Source: an uncultured Desulfomicrobiaceae bacterium (GTDB taxonomy: Bacteria; Desulfobacterota; Desulfovibrionia; Desulfovibrionales; Desulfomicrobiaceae). From it: a stretch of 64,000 nt of DNA. The notes under the pieces are model-generated. The model was not told the origin of the DNA, did not search any database, and saw only the letters and a list, made by a program, of their open reading frames with translations. The position numbers were made by a program, and so were the translations under genes. Positions 44,791 to 53,134 of this stretch are shown one piece after another. The DNA lies in contig CALKRN010000005.1 in assembly GCA_937989665.1 (NCBI GenBank), positions 1 to 64,000 on the forward strand, given 5' to 3'. Position 1 is the first letter of the stretch; each line of letters starts with the position of its first letter.

Positions 44791-44867
44791 CGCGGGGTGG
44801 AGCAGCATGGTAGCTCGTCGGGCTCATAACCCGAAGGCCGGAGGTTCAAATCCTCTCCCCGCAACCA
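44791..44867 (+). tRNA. Initiator tRNA-fMet (CAT anticodon)
   Basis: A 77-nt tRNA with encoded CCA. The first base C is opposite A (C1:A72 mismatch), and the anticodon stem has three G-C pairs (GGG CTCATAA CCC), both hallmarks of initiator tRNA. The anticodon CAT is at 44825-44827. Confidence 0.96.
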
Positions 44868-44876
44868 GAGAGCACA

Positions 44877-44908
44877 CCCGAAGTCCCCTCAAGGGCTTCG
44901 GGTTTTTT
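44877..44908 (+). terminator. Rho-independent terminator of tRNA-fMet
   Basis: CCCGAAG/CTTCGGG with an inner CCC/GGG stem is followed by TTTTTTCTTT. A diverged copy of its left arm recurs 65 bp downstream at 44942. Confidence 0.93.
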
Positions 44909-45247
44909 CTTTACAGCACCTTGAGCTAGGGGCCCTGGTAGCCCGAGGTTCCTTCAAGGATTTTCTGTTGGTTCGTTGCTCCACCCGGCTTTTTCCACGT
45001 GCTTGGGTACTCCCTAATGCCGGGCCGTGTCTTTGTTGCTGCCAATCTGTCTTGCCACCCGCAGGAGAACGCCTTCGGTTGGTGCTGCTGCCCACGCCCT
45101 TGGGGTTGGTTCGGGAGCTTTGTCGGGTCCGCCCCTGGCCAACTTCTTGGCATCCCACGAAAGAGCATGGGGGCTTGGTCGCGGCCTTTTTCTATTTTTT
45201 AGGCAGAGCCCCCCTTGGGAGTGGCGTGCCGAGGCTGAGGTGATGCC
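44909..45247. other. Intergenic region after tRNA-fMet, no supported gene
   Basis: It contains the diverged terminator copy (CCCGAGGTTCCTTCAAGGA at 44942-44960). The rest has no coding signal I trust. Confidence 0.4.
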
Positions 45248-46330
45248 TTAGCGCTGGTCCCACTGGGGGCGTTCGAGCCACAAAGGATCGCCGACGCCCT
45301 GACGAAAGGCATCCAAGGCAGCACGAGAAGAGTTCGCCCGTAGGTTGGAGTGCCGGCCATCGGCATTTTCCCAACGTTCATGCCAAAAGACTGCCCCCAT
45401 GAGCCGGGGGTATTCCCGTGGCAAGAGGAAGAGGGCCTCGCGCAGATAGGCTGCTTTGTCTCCAGACTTTGGGAATTCCCCCACCCCCCATTCGGCGAGG
45501 AGGACTGGTTTGTCGGGGTGGATGGCTGCTAGCGGGCCGTAGAAGGGGTCGATGGTCTTTCGGAAAGGCACCCACCCGCCGGGACCAGGGTATTGTTTGC
45601 CGTAGGCGCTCATGGCGAGGACATCGACGTAGGCGCTGCCTGGGTCATAGGCAGCAGGTTGGTTCCAGGGTTCGTCGGGGTTCGAGGTGTTGTTGACGTG
45701 GAAGACCCAGCGGATGTTGGTCGCCCCGCACGCCCGGGCGAGGTCTACTACGTGGCGGTAGGCGCGGATAAAGGCGTCTGGGCCCGCCCAAGCAGACAGG
45801 GCATCAGGGCGGGCACACGGTGTGCCAGCGCCATGGAAGAGGCCAGACCAAGGGAACCATTCTCCATTCATCTCGATGCCAAAGGCCACCAGCAGGGGAC
45901 GGCGGGTGGCAGCAGCGGCGGTGGCCCAGCGGCGGATATAGTCGTCGTGCTGGCCAGCGATGATGGCATGCAGAGTATACGGGTTGGCGGCCTGAAGGCC
46001 CGGGAAAGGGTATTCCCATGGCGACCAGTAGATGAGGGGCACGGAGCCCCGGGCATGGGCCACGCGCACTTGATCTGTGGGGAAGGTCTTCTTCCCCCAG
46101 TAGCTTGAGAAGGCAAGGATAGCCACGCGCTTGCCCACCATGGTTTCAAAGGCCTCGACTCCTTCGTGGGAGACATCGTCTTCTGCTGGGCCAGCGTCGA
46201 TATACGCGCCAAAATAGATCCCCTGGGAGGGGATGGCCAAGGAGACCCCTTCGGGGATCGGTTCTGCCATGAGCGCTTTGGCGATCACAAGCGCAGCTGC
46301 GCAGGTGAGGAGACGAAGAGAGAGGCTCAT
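45248..46330 (-). CDS. Exported GH26-like beta-mannanase-type glycoside hydrolase
   Basis: The 360-aa protein has a signal peptide (LRLLTCAAALVIAKALMA) and a TIM-barrel of the GH26 type. FGIEMNGEWFPW holds the acid/base Glu of the usual HEMNGxWxxW motif, although the preceding His is Ile, and PVLLAEWGVGEFP supplies the nucleophile Glu. GH26 enzymes cut mannans and related beta-glycans. Its start overlaps the upstream synthase stop (ATGA), so it may trim or release the polysaccharide that this synthase makes. Confidence 0.83.
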   Translation of the reverse strand: MSLSLRLLTCAAALVIAKALMAEPIPEGVSLAIPSQGIYFGAYIDAGPAEDDVSHEGVEAFETMVGKRVAILAFSSYWGKKTFPTDQVRVAHARGSVPLIYWSPWEYPFPGLQAANPYTLHAIIAGQHDDYIRRWATAAAATRRPLLVAFGIEMNGEWFPWSGLFHGAGTPCARPDALSAWAGPDAFIRAYRHVVDLARACGATNIRWVFHVNNTSNPDEPWNQPAAYDPGSAYVDVLAMSAYGKQYPGPGGWVPFRKTIDPFYGPLAAIHPDKPVLLAEWGVGEFPKSGDKAAYLREALFLLPREYPRLMGAVFWHERWENADGRHSNLRANSSRAALDAFRQGVGDPLWLERPQWDQR

Positions 46331-48363
46331 GCTGTACCCTCTGCGGTGGGAGTGGGAATAGCGCTGCGGGTGGCTCGGCTCCATCCATGCCAAACTCCTT
46401 GAGCCACGGCGAGGGCCGCTTTCCAGGCAGCCCAGGCGAGCAGGGGACGGTAGAGGAGGCGCATGGCCACGGTCTGCCAGGCGTGGCGTAGCGGCGCACC
46501 TTCTACGGCGAGGGCAAAAACGGCCAAGGCCATATCCCAGCCAAGAAAGATGGCCAGTGCGATGCCTGCCTCCAGGGCAAGCCCGGAAGTCGTGGCGACA
46601 AGGAGACTGAGGTCGAACAAAGGCCCAGCGAGCACGAGGAAGACCTGGAAGAACCAAGCCCCGGGCATGGTGAAGAGGCCAAGTCCACGCAGGTGTGGGG
46701 CACCCACGGCCGCGCGGTGCTTCCAGAGGGCCTGCATGGTGCCAAAGGTCCAGCGGAAGCGTTGGCGGATGAAGGAGGCAAGGTCGGCAGGCACCTGGGT
46801 CCAGGCTACGGCGCGGCCCTCATGGCAGACCTGCCAGCCGGCGCGCTGCAGGGCGATGGTGGCGTCGGTGTCTTCGGCTAAGGTGTCGGTGGCAAAGCCG
46901 CCAAGATCCAGCAGTGCTGATTTGCGCCAGGCGCCGATGGCCCCTGGCACGACGAGGATGCCGTGGATGAGGTGGCAGGCGCGGCGCTCCAAGTTGAACC
47001 CGCAAAGGTATTCGAGGTCCTGCCAGCGGGGCAACCATCCCTGACGGTTGGCGGCGCGGGCCGTGCCGGAAACGGCACCGAGACGAGGGTTATGGAAGGC
47101 AGCGGCAAGCAGCCCCACGGCATCGGGGGCAAGCTGGGTGTCGGCGTCCAGCATGACGATGACTTCGTGGCGTGCCACGGCAATCCCATGGTTGAGGGCT
47201 GCGGCTTTCCCACCATGGGGAAGTGTGAGGACACGTACCCGTGGGTCGCCTGCGGCGGCGGTCGCGGCGACCGCCGCTGTGCCGTCCGTACTGCCATCGT
47301 CGAGGATGAGGATTTCGAGGCCGGGGTCGTGGCGTTGGGCGAGGAGGCTATGGATGGTGGCAGCAATGGTGAGTGCCTCGTTATGCGCGGGCACGAGGAT
47401 GGATACTGGGTGTGGCCATGGGGAAAGGGGGCGTTCTTGGCGCACCTGCCTGGCGGCCAAGATGAGGAGAAAAAGCGTGCGCAGCAAGACTAGGGTGGTG
47501 CATAAAACGATAGCCCACCACAGACTGGTCTCGACAGCATGCCAGAGGGAAAAGCCAAGCCCGGCCACGATGGTTTCCGGGGATGGGGCGATGGGAGGCG
47601 CAAAGGTCTGGGGCGTGCCACCCGTCAGCTCCCAGAGAGGGACAATGCGCTCGCCACGCTCGGCCAACAGGTCGAGGATACGGGGTAAGGCGGCCACGGT
47701 TTGGCTGCGGTCGCCACCGCCGTCGTGAAGGAGGAGCACCGAACCTTGGCGGCGTTGTTCAGCGACTCGGGCCACGAGTTCTTCCACACCAGGACGTTCG
47801 TAGTCGCGCGGGTCGATACTGTGCCCAAGGACGATCATCCCTTGCGCTTGGGCACGAAGCAGGGCCGTGAGCTCGTCTCGGTTCGTTGGCATGGAGTCGC
47901 GGAGATAGGGTGGACGGAAGAGCCGGGGCGAGGTGCCGGTGAGGGATTCGAGGAGGCGGGTGGTGGAGAGCAGCTCCAGGGTCGCATGCGGGACGCTCAC
48001 CGCGGCGATGTTGGGGTGGAAGAAGCTGTGGTTGGCCACCAAATGGCCTTCGGCATGCATGCGCTCGATGAGCTCAGGAGCCCGCTCGGCGTTGCGGCCG
48101 GTGACAAAAAAGATCGCCGAGATCCCCCGCGCCTTGAGGATATCGAGAATGGCTGGGGTCCAACGAGGGTCGGGGCCATCGTCGAAAGTCAAAACGATGC
48201 CTGCATCCTTTGAGGGCCCCCCGCTATGGAGGACCGTAGCAAAACGCGGCCACGTGATGATGCGAGCGCGCCATGGCCCTGAAGCGTGGCGTTCGAGGTG
48301 GCGTGTGCCCGGGGCTTCCTCGGCTTCGGTGAGGAGGATGTCCCCATGGCCCACGTGGGCCAC
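46327..48363 (-). CDS. NodB deacetylase-GT2 synthase part of a frameshifted GH18-NodB-GT2 gene
   Basis: This frame carries a polysaccharide deacetylase domain (VLTFDDGPDPRWTP, NHSFFHPN, RPPYL) then TM helices (AVETSLWWAIVLCTTLVLL) and a processive GT2 domain (SILVPAHNE, LILDDGSTDGT, VIVMLDADTQ, LAEDTDA, RQRFRW) with C-terminal helices. This resembles PgaC/chitin-synthase-like enzymes making beta-linked amino-sugar polymers. In known homologues the module is fused behind a GH18-like domain, which here lies upstream in another frame. The nearest in-frame start is GTG at 48363 after GGGAAGA, but coding similarity extends farther to about 48425, so a single -1 frameshift joins the parts. Confidence 0.8.
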   Translation of the reverse strand: MAHVGHGDILLTEAEEAPGTRHLERHASGPWRARIITWPRFATVLHSGGPSKDAGIVLTFDDGPDPRWTPAILDILKARGISAIFFVTGRNAERAPELIERMHAEGHLVANHSFFHPNIAAVSVPHATLELLSTTRLLESLTGTSPRLFRPPYLRDSMPTNRDELTALLRAQAQGMIVLGHSIDPRDYERPGVEELVARVAEQRRQGSVLLLHDGGGDRSQTVAALPRILDLLAERGERIVPLWELTGGTPQTFAPPIAPSPETIVAGLGFSLWHAVETSLWWAIVLCTTLVLLRTLFLLILAARQVRQERPLSPWPHPVSILVPAHNEALTIAATIHSLLAQRHDPGLEILILDDGSTDGTAAVAATAAAGDPRVRVLTLPHGGKAAALNHGIAVARHEVIVMLDADTQLAPDAVGLLAAAFHNPRLGAVSGTARAANRQGWLPRWQDLEYLCGFNLERRACHLIHGILVVPGAIGAWRKSALLDLGGFATDTLAEDTDATIALQRAGWQVCHEGRAVAWTQVPADLASFIRQRFRWTFGTMQALWKHRAAVGAPHLRGLGLFTMPGAWFFQVFLVLAGPLFDLSLLVATTSGLALEAGIALAIFLGWDMALAVFALAVEGAPLRHAWQTVAMRLLYRPLLAWAAWKAALAVAQGVWHGWSRATRSAIPTPTAEGTA

Positions 48364-49631
48364 GGTCTTCCCTGAGGGAGGATGGCTGTGGGCGGAGTCG
48401 GCGATCGGTCCCAGGGCATGGCCCACACCCCCGGGTCCTCGAGCCCGAGGCGGTAGAGGACGATGCCGCCGACCCCTTGGCGTAACGCCGCATCCACGTG
48501 GTTGGCGAAGGTAACGGCATCCTGAAACCAGATCGTGCGCGTTCGCCCTTCGGCGTCGTAGGTGAAGCCGGGTTGGAACAGCGGGACATCGACGGAGAGA
48601 TCGAGGATACCGGCCCGACGGGCTCGTTCCATCGCATCCGCAAAGGGAATCTCTTGGCCAGGGCGGCCTTCTGTCCACTCCATGCCATGGTTGCCGATGG
48701 CGGCAAGCCATTGTCCGGGACGAGCGGTGTGCACTAGGGCCGCGAGCCAGCCTTCGAACCAGGCTTGGGAGGCCATTGGGCCGGGAGACTCGTCGCTCGA
48801 TGTCTCGGTATGGAGTAGGGCGACGAAGTGGTCCACATGGGGAGCCAAGGCCGTGGTGTCGAGGGCGTTAGCTTCTCGGGAGGCGGGCACAGCGAGCCAG
48901 AGTTCTCGGCCTTGGGCGTGGAGTTCTTCTGCCATGTACTGCAGAAGGGCGGTTGTCTCTGTCCGGAGTTCAGGATCGAGCCCTTCGAAGTGGACAAAGA
49001 GGCCACGGGCATCGAGGTGCTCTACTTCCGCCCATACCTTGGCGAGGACTTCCTCCTGGTGAGCGCGGGGGCTGCGCGCGAGTTCTTCCACGGCCTCCGG
49101 TTGCCATTGGCTCCCCGAAAGGTTGTTGAGGACGAGGTAGAAGGGCGGCGCTTCGTCGAGGGAGGCGAGTTCTTCGAGATGCGGGTCTGGTTCGAGGCGC
49201 AGATGCCCTTTTACGTCGGTGAGGCTCATCCATTCCACGATAACGGCATCGAGTTGGGCAGCGTGATGGCGCAAGGAGTGCCAGGAGCGCGGATCCCATG
49301 GGGCGTGCCAGGCGACGCGCAGAATGGAGGCAGGATTCCGGGGCTGGAGGAGGGGGATGGTGGTGGGGGCTGTTGGCCAGTCCGGACGCAGGGGGCAGGT
49401 GGCAAGGGGAGTCCCATGGCCGAGGCGGGGCGAGGAGATAGGGGCCGCCGGCGGTGGGGGGCCTTGGCGTACCACGGCGTGGGCAAAGAGGATAATCCCG
49501 GCGAGGGCTAGTACGAACGAAATGAAGAATCCCAGGCAGATGCGACGCCAGCGCCGGCCTGCAGGGTCCCAAAAGACGAACGGCCCGGGACGCGGGCCGT
49601 GGGAAGGAGAGGGTACCATCTGGTGGGGCAT
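48189..49631 (-). CDS. GH18-like N-terminal part of a frameshifted GH18-NodB-GT2 gene
   Basis: The frame encodes a cytoplasmic leader, one TM helix at about 31-52 (FFISFVLALAGIILFAHAVV) and an extracytoplasmic GH18-like barrel (GLFVHFEGLDPELRTETTAL, ELWLAVPASREANALD, AIGNHGMEWT, LYRLGLEDPGVW). After about 48415 the frame gives low-complexity residues that are the shadow of the NodB frame, so the true protein should shift by -1 there. In the GH18 DxDxE motif the Asp positions are Val and His (FVHFE), so it may bind rather than cut glycan. It starts 8 nt after the nitroreductase gene. Confidence 0.75.
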   Translation of the reverse strand: MPHQMVPSPSHGPRPGPFVFWDPAGRRWRRICLGFFISFVLALAGIILFAHAVVRQGPPPPAAPISSPRLGHGTPLATCPLRPDWPTAPTTIPLLQPRNPASILRVAWHAPWDPRSWHSLRHHAAQLDAVIVEWMSLTDVKGHLRLEPDPHLEELASLDEAPPFYLVLNNLSGSQWQPEAVEELARSPRAHQEEVLAKVWAEVEHLDARGLFVHFEGLDPELRTETTALLQYMAEELHAQGRELWLAVPASREANALDTTALAPHVDHFVALLHTETSSDESPGPMASQAWFEGWLAALVHTARPGQWLAAIGNHGMEWTEGRPGQEIPFADAMERARRAGILDLSVDVPLFQPGFTYDAEGRTRTIWFQDAVTFANHVDAALRQGVGGIVLYRLGLEDPGVWAMPWDRSPTPPTAILPQGRPWPTWAMGTSSSPKPRKPRAHATSNATLQGHGALASSRGRVLLRSSIAGGPQRMQASF

Positions 49632-49639
49632 GGGGGTGC

Positions 49640-50164
49640 CTAACTCCAGGGGCTATTCCAGGTGTTATGGTGGATTCGGGAAGGATCAAATCGCTCCGGA
49701 GTCGGGGGATGTTGGGCAGGATGGCCGACAGGGATAAAGGCCAAGGGGATAATGGAGGTGGGGAGGTGGAACAGCTCGCGGAAGCGCGCTTCGCGATCTC
49801 GGTCCGGATAGATGCCGGTCCATACCGCGCCAAGGCCAAGGCCATGGGCGGCAAGCAGGAGGTTTTGGACGGCAGCCGCGCAGTCTTGCACCCAAAAGCC
49901 AGGATATTTTTCCCGCGAAAGGTCACCGCACACGAGGATGCCGACGCTCGCCTCTCGGCTCATGGCAGCATAGGGGTGGATGCTTGGGATGCGTTCGAGG
50001 AGACGGCGATCGTCCACGACGAGAAATTGCCAGGGTTGGGCGTTGCCGGCGCTGGGGGCCATCATGGCCGCTTGAAGGAGAATTCGAACTTGATCTGGAC
50101 TTACTGGTTCAGGGGTGAATTTGCGGATACTGCGCCGGGTCCGGATGGCATCAAAAACGTTCAT
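49640..50164 (-). CDS. Nitroreductase family FMN protein
   Basis: The 174-aa protein matches the small nitroreductase family: FDAIRTRRSIRKFTPEPV (phosphate-binding Arg pair), MMAPSAGNAQPWQFLVV, VQNLLLAAHGLGLGAVWTG and LAFIPVGHPAQ. It is an FMN-dependent NAD(P)H oxidoreductase of unknown substrate. AGAGG precedes the ATG at 50164. It is the first gene upstream of the polysaccharide synthase, possibly by chance. Confidence 0.92.
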   Translation of the reverse strand: MNVFDAIRTRRSIRKFTPEPVSPDQVRILLQAAMMAPSAGNAQPWQFLVVDDRRLLERIPSIHPYAAMSREASVGILVCGDLSREKYPGFWVQDCAAAVQNLLLAAHGLGLGAVWTGIYPDRDREARFRELFHLPTSIIPLAFIPVGHPAQHPPTPERFDPSRIHHNTWNSPWS

Positions 50165-50472
50165 AGAAACCTCTTCGTCGTTATGTGGAAGCAGTCCGTG
50201 GGACACATTGAGAGATCTTCGAGATCTTCTCTTCTCCTTCGTGTCAGCCTATACGTCAGGCCAGAGTCAAGAGCAGCTCTCTTTCCTTTTTTCTTCGCGT
50301 CAGCCTCCATGGTGGTATCTGGGGGAGGCCAACGCCTGCCGCGAAGGCGAGAACCGAAGGGCAATCTCAGCGTGGTGGGGCTATGTTTGGTCCTTTGCGT
50401 GGGAAGTCAAGATCGGAAAGGTGACAAGATTGGCTGGGTTGGGGGCGAAGATCAAGGTAAGGGAGGATATCC
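50165..50472. other. Divergent intergenic region with a short direct repeat
   Basis: CTTCGTGTCAGCCT (50237-50250) recurs as CTTCGCGTCAGCCT (50293-50306), 56 bp apart. The palindrome AGATCT-TCG-AGATCT lies near 50215-50229. No gene is supported. Confidence 0.45.
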
Positions 50473-50967
50473 ATGGACAATCGAGAGGTTGTGGTGTTGG
50501 CCGCCCGCGTCGGGGAGCTCGCCGAGATGCGGAGAGTGCTCCTTGCCACCGCTGAGTCGTGTACCGGTGGTTTGGTGGCCGGGGCATTGACCGCGGTGGC
50601 TGGCAGTTCGGCGTGGTTTGTGGGCGGGGTGGTGGCCTATGCCAATGCGGTTAAGGAGCAGCTTTTGGGGGTGTCACCGGCAATTCTTGCCGCCCATGGG
50701 GCGGTGAGTGCCCCTTGTGTGGAGGCCATGGTCGTGGGGGTCTGCCGGCTCCTTGGGGCATCGGCCGCGCTTGCGGTATCGGGCATTGCTGGCCCGGGAG
50801 GAGGCAGTATCGCTAAGCCGGTGGGATTGGTATGGATAGCTTGGTGGCTCGCGGGCAGGTCCGTGGTGCGTTCGTTTTACTTCTCCGGGGATCGAGCCGC
50901 TGTGCGTTATGCCGCGACCACCGCGGCCTTGGTCGGGCTTATCGAGCTCCTTCAAGACTCGAGGTAA
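50473..50967 (+). CDS. pncC: CinA C-terminal domain protein (nicotinamide-nucleotide amidase)
   Basis: The 164-aa protein consists only of the CinA-C domain: [46 protein letters not shown] and a final [13 protein letters not shown] helix. The family deamidates NMN to NaMN for NAD salvage. GGGAGG precedes the ATG. Its 3' end overlaps the convergent unknown gene by 16 bp. Confidence 0.93.
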   Translation: MDNREVVVLAARVGELAEMRRVLLATAESCTGGLVAGALTAVAGSSAWFVGGVVAYANAVKEQLLGVSPAILAAHGAVSAPCVEAMVVGVCRLLGASAALAVSGIAGPGGGSIAKPVGLVWIAWWLAGRSVVRSFYFSGDRAAVRYAATTAALVGLIELLQDSR

Positions 50968-51383
50968 TCGCCGCGGCGCAGCTTGATTTCTTCGGCTGCG
51001 CCGAGCACTTCCATTTCCTCCACGACGGCTCGCAAGCGCTCATCGAACCCGGGCGTGGAGGCGACGGTGTCGTGGACTGCAGTCAGGCGTTGGCGGATGG
51101 TGCCGAGAATGGTATGCCCTCGCTTGAGATCCGCTTGGTCCACGGAGGCCGCATAGGTGTCCCAGGCGTCCATGAGTCCGGTAATCTGTTCCATGACGGT
51201 GCGTTCTGTCTGCTGGAGGAGGGCTGCTTGGACCCCGAGAACGGATGGCGGCACGGCCGGTGTCTCGGCAGTAGTGGGAGCCGCGAGCTGCTGGGCGAGT
51301 AGGGTGGCGAAGTCGGTGGTTGTCTTGGTGGTGGTAGCGGAAGTCGTCTGGTTTGGGGCGTGGATGGTGGGATCGATTTTCAT
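50952..51383 (-). CDS. Uncharacterised 143-aa protein with disordered N-terminus and helical C-terminus
   Basis: I do not recognise the family. Residues 1-35 are Thr/Ala/Gln-rich and probably disordered ([20 protein letters not shown]), and the remainder is predicted helical ([40 protein letters not shown]) and may form a coiled coil. AAGGAGA lies before the ATG at 51383. There is no signal peptide or TM segment. The FATLLAQQL segment recalls small flagellar or export-related proteins, but this is not strong enough to name. Confidence 0.7.
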   Translation of the reverse strand: MKIDPTIHAPNQTTSATTTKTTTDFATLLAQQLAAPTTAETPAVPPSVLGVQAALLQQTERTVMEQITGLMDAWDTYAASVDQADLKRGHTILGTIRQRLTAVHDTVASTPGFDERLRAVVEEMEVLGAAEEIKLRRGDYLES

Positions 51384-51536
51384 AGCCGTGTCTCCTTGGG
51401 AAGGTACTCGCTCTGAAGCAAAGGGCTTGCCAAGAGAAGAAGGTTGGCGTTTGCTGGGCTTGTTGTTCGCAATTTTTCATAACCAGGTACCAGAGGCGGT
51501 AATTTTTGCCGCTATCCTTGGCAAGGTGGAGATCGC

Positions 51537-52148
51537 ATGCGCTGGTGGTCGTCCGTAACGCAGGCCGTGGAGTGGCTCCGCCAAGGAGGGATGCTCATCT
51601 ATCCCACCGAGACCCTCTATGCCCTGGGCTGTCTGGCCACGGATGTCGGGGCTTGTCAGGCGGTGGCGCAGCGCAAAGGCCGGCCGGCGCATAAGCCGTT
51701 TCCGGTCATTGTGGCCGATTGGGAGATGGTTCAAGAATTTTTTTTCCTCACCGAGCCTCTTCTCGCCCTTGTCCGGCGCTTTTGGCCTGGGCCGCTGACG
51801 GTGCTGGTGTCGTGCCGTCGCCCCCTTGCTCCCTTGGTTCAGGATAGCGCTGGATGGGCCGCTGTGCGGATGACCCCGCACCCTGTGGCTGCGGCGCTGT
51901 GCCAGGGCGTTGGGGAGCCGCTTGTGGCGACGAGCGCCAATGTGAGTGGTCAGCCCGCCGCAGCGCGGCTGGAAGCGGTGGACCGAGCGGTGGCGGGTGA
52001 GGATATCCCGCTACTTGGCCTGCCGCCATGGCCGGCAGGTGGGGCGCCGTCCACGGTAGTGGCCCTCGAACAAGGGCAGTTGCGGGTGGTGCGAGAGGGG
52101 GCCATTAGCCGCGCGGCCCTGGCCGCTGCGGGGTGGAGTGTGGGGTAA
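51537..52148 (+). CDS. tsaC: L-threonylcarbamoyladenylate synthase (Sua5/YrdC/TsaC family)
   Basis: The 203-aa protein has the YrdC fold: GGMLIYPTETLYALGCLAT, RKGRPAHKPFPVIVAD, FWPGPLTVLV, and LVATSANVSGQPAA with the conserved SANxSG. It makes threonylcarbamoyl-AMP for the t6A37 tRNA modification. It lacks the Sua5 C-terminal domain, so TsaC type. AAGGTGGAG precedes the ATG. Confidence 0.93.
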   Translation: MRWWSSVTQAVEWLRQGGMLIYPTETLYALGCLATDVGACQAVAQRKGRPAHKPFPVIVADWEMVQEFFFLTEPLLALVRRFWPGPLTVLVSCRRPLAPLVQDSAGWAAVRMTPHPVAAALCQGVGEPLVATSANVSGQPAAARLEAVDRAVAGEDIPLLGLPPWPAGGAPSTVVALEQGQLRVVREGAISRAALAAAGWSVG

Positions 52149-52283
52149 TCGCTTCGTTTGAGGGATGGCAGGCAGAGGGCGGCCCCTCTTTACGGCGCAG
52201 CCTGCGGTGGTCTCGCGGTGTTCTCCCTTTACTGGCCCGTGAAGGCAGCGGGGAGTTGTTGGACGACGACGCATTTGTCCCCT

Positions 52284-52380
52284 GTTCAAACTTTTTTGAC
52301 AGGCCTTTGCGAGGCCGCCGTTGAGAAACCATTATAGGGCAGCTGACGTTCAAACTTTTTGATGATGACAGGCCCTTGCG
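52284..52380. repeat. 64-bp-spaced imperfect direct repeat
   Basis: GTTCAAACTTTTTTGACAGG plus CCTTTGCG (52284-52311) recurs at 52348-52380 with a 6-bp ATGATG-type insertion and CCCTTGCG. A third partial copy starts at GTTCAATATTTTGAAT (52390). Confidence 0.75.
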
Positions 52381-52515
52381 GGGGGTGCTGTTCAATATTT
52401 TGAATCCTAGGCTCGCTCTGCCAAGAGTGTCGAGGGCCGTGTTTCCTGGGCTGGCTGAGCTCGAGGCTTTTGGCCTAGCCCTTGCTTAGATGAAGATTGA
52501 ACTTCCTCCTTTTGC

Positions 52516-52558
52516 CAAAGTCGGCCTGTGCGTCTCTCGAGTGCACAGGCCGACTTTG
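52516..52558. repeat. 16-bp perfect inverted repeat (long hairpin)
   Basis: CAAAGTCGGCCTGTGC (52516-52531) pairs perfectly with GCACAGGCCGACTTTG (52543-52558) around an 11-nt loop containing CTCGAG. Neither side has a proper T-run, though TTTGCTTT follows on the plus strand. It could end the tsaC transcript, or be a structured RNA or protein-binding site. Confidence 0.8.
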
Positions 52559-52672
52559 CTTTGGCAGGCGCTGTACCTACGCATTGGTGTATGGCAAATT
52601 GGTGAAGAAATTTTTGCATGAGCTTGCTTTTTGGTGAAGTTTGGGTAGCACAGGATCAAAAGGAGGTCACTG

Positions 52673-53134
52673 ATGCCAGTATGTCCCCATTGTGGCCAGG
52701 TTATCTCTCCACGCAATCCCTACCCAACGGTGGATATCATTATCATTCATCCGGATAAAGGGGTAGTGCTTGTGGAGCGACGCAATCCGCCCCATGGGTG
52801 GGCCCTGCCAGGTGGCTTTGTGGACTATGGCGAGTCGGTGGAGAGTGCTGCCCGGCGGGAGGCGCTGGAAGAAACAGGCCTGGAGGTGGGGGATCTTCGT
52901 CTTCTTGGGGTGTATTCTGACCCGCAGCGTGATCCGCGCTTCCACACGATGAGTACAGTCTTCGTGGCACGCCCCCTCTCCGACGCCCTGCCTTGTGGGG
53001 GGGACGATGCCAAAAATGCCCAGTTTTTTCCGCTCCACGCCCTCCCTCCTTTGGCTTTTGATCACCGGCAGATCCTCGAGGACTTTATCCGTAACTTAAG
53101 GTCTGGAGTCTATGCTTCCCTCTCCGCCGCATGA
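52673..53134 (+). CDS. Nudix hydrolase with N-terminal zinc-ribbon-like motif
   Basis: The 153-aa protein starts [15 protein letters not shown], a half zinc ribbon typical of ADP-ribose/NADH-pyrophosphatase-like Nudix proteins, then [20 protein letters not shown] and a complete Nudix box ([23 protein letters not shown]). It probably cleaves a nucleoside diphosphate derivative such as ADP-ribose or an ADP-sugar. A perfect AAGGAGGT precedes the ATG. It overlaps glgA by 23 bp, so a link to ADP-glucose turnover is plausible. Confidence 0.92.
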   Translation: MPVCPHCGQVISPRNPYPTVDIIIIHPDKGVVLVERRNPPHGWALPGGFVDYGESVESAARREALEETGLEVGDLRLLGVYSDPQRDPRFHTMSTVFVARPLSDALPCGGDDAKNAQFFPLHALPPLAFDHRQILEDFIRNLRSGVYASLSAA

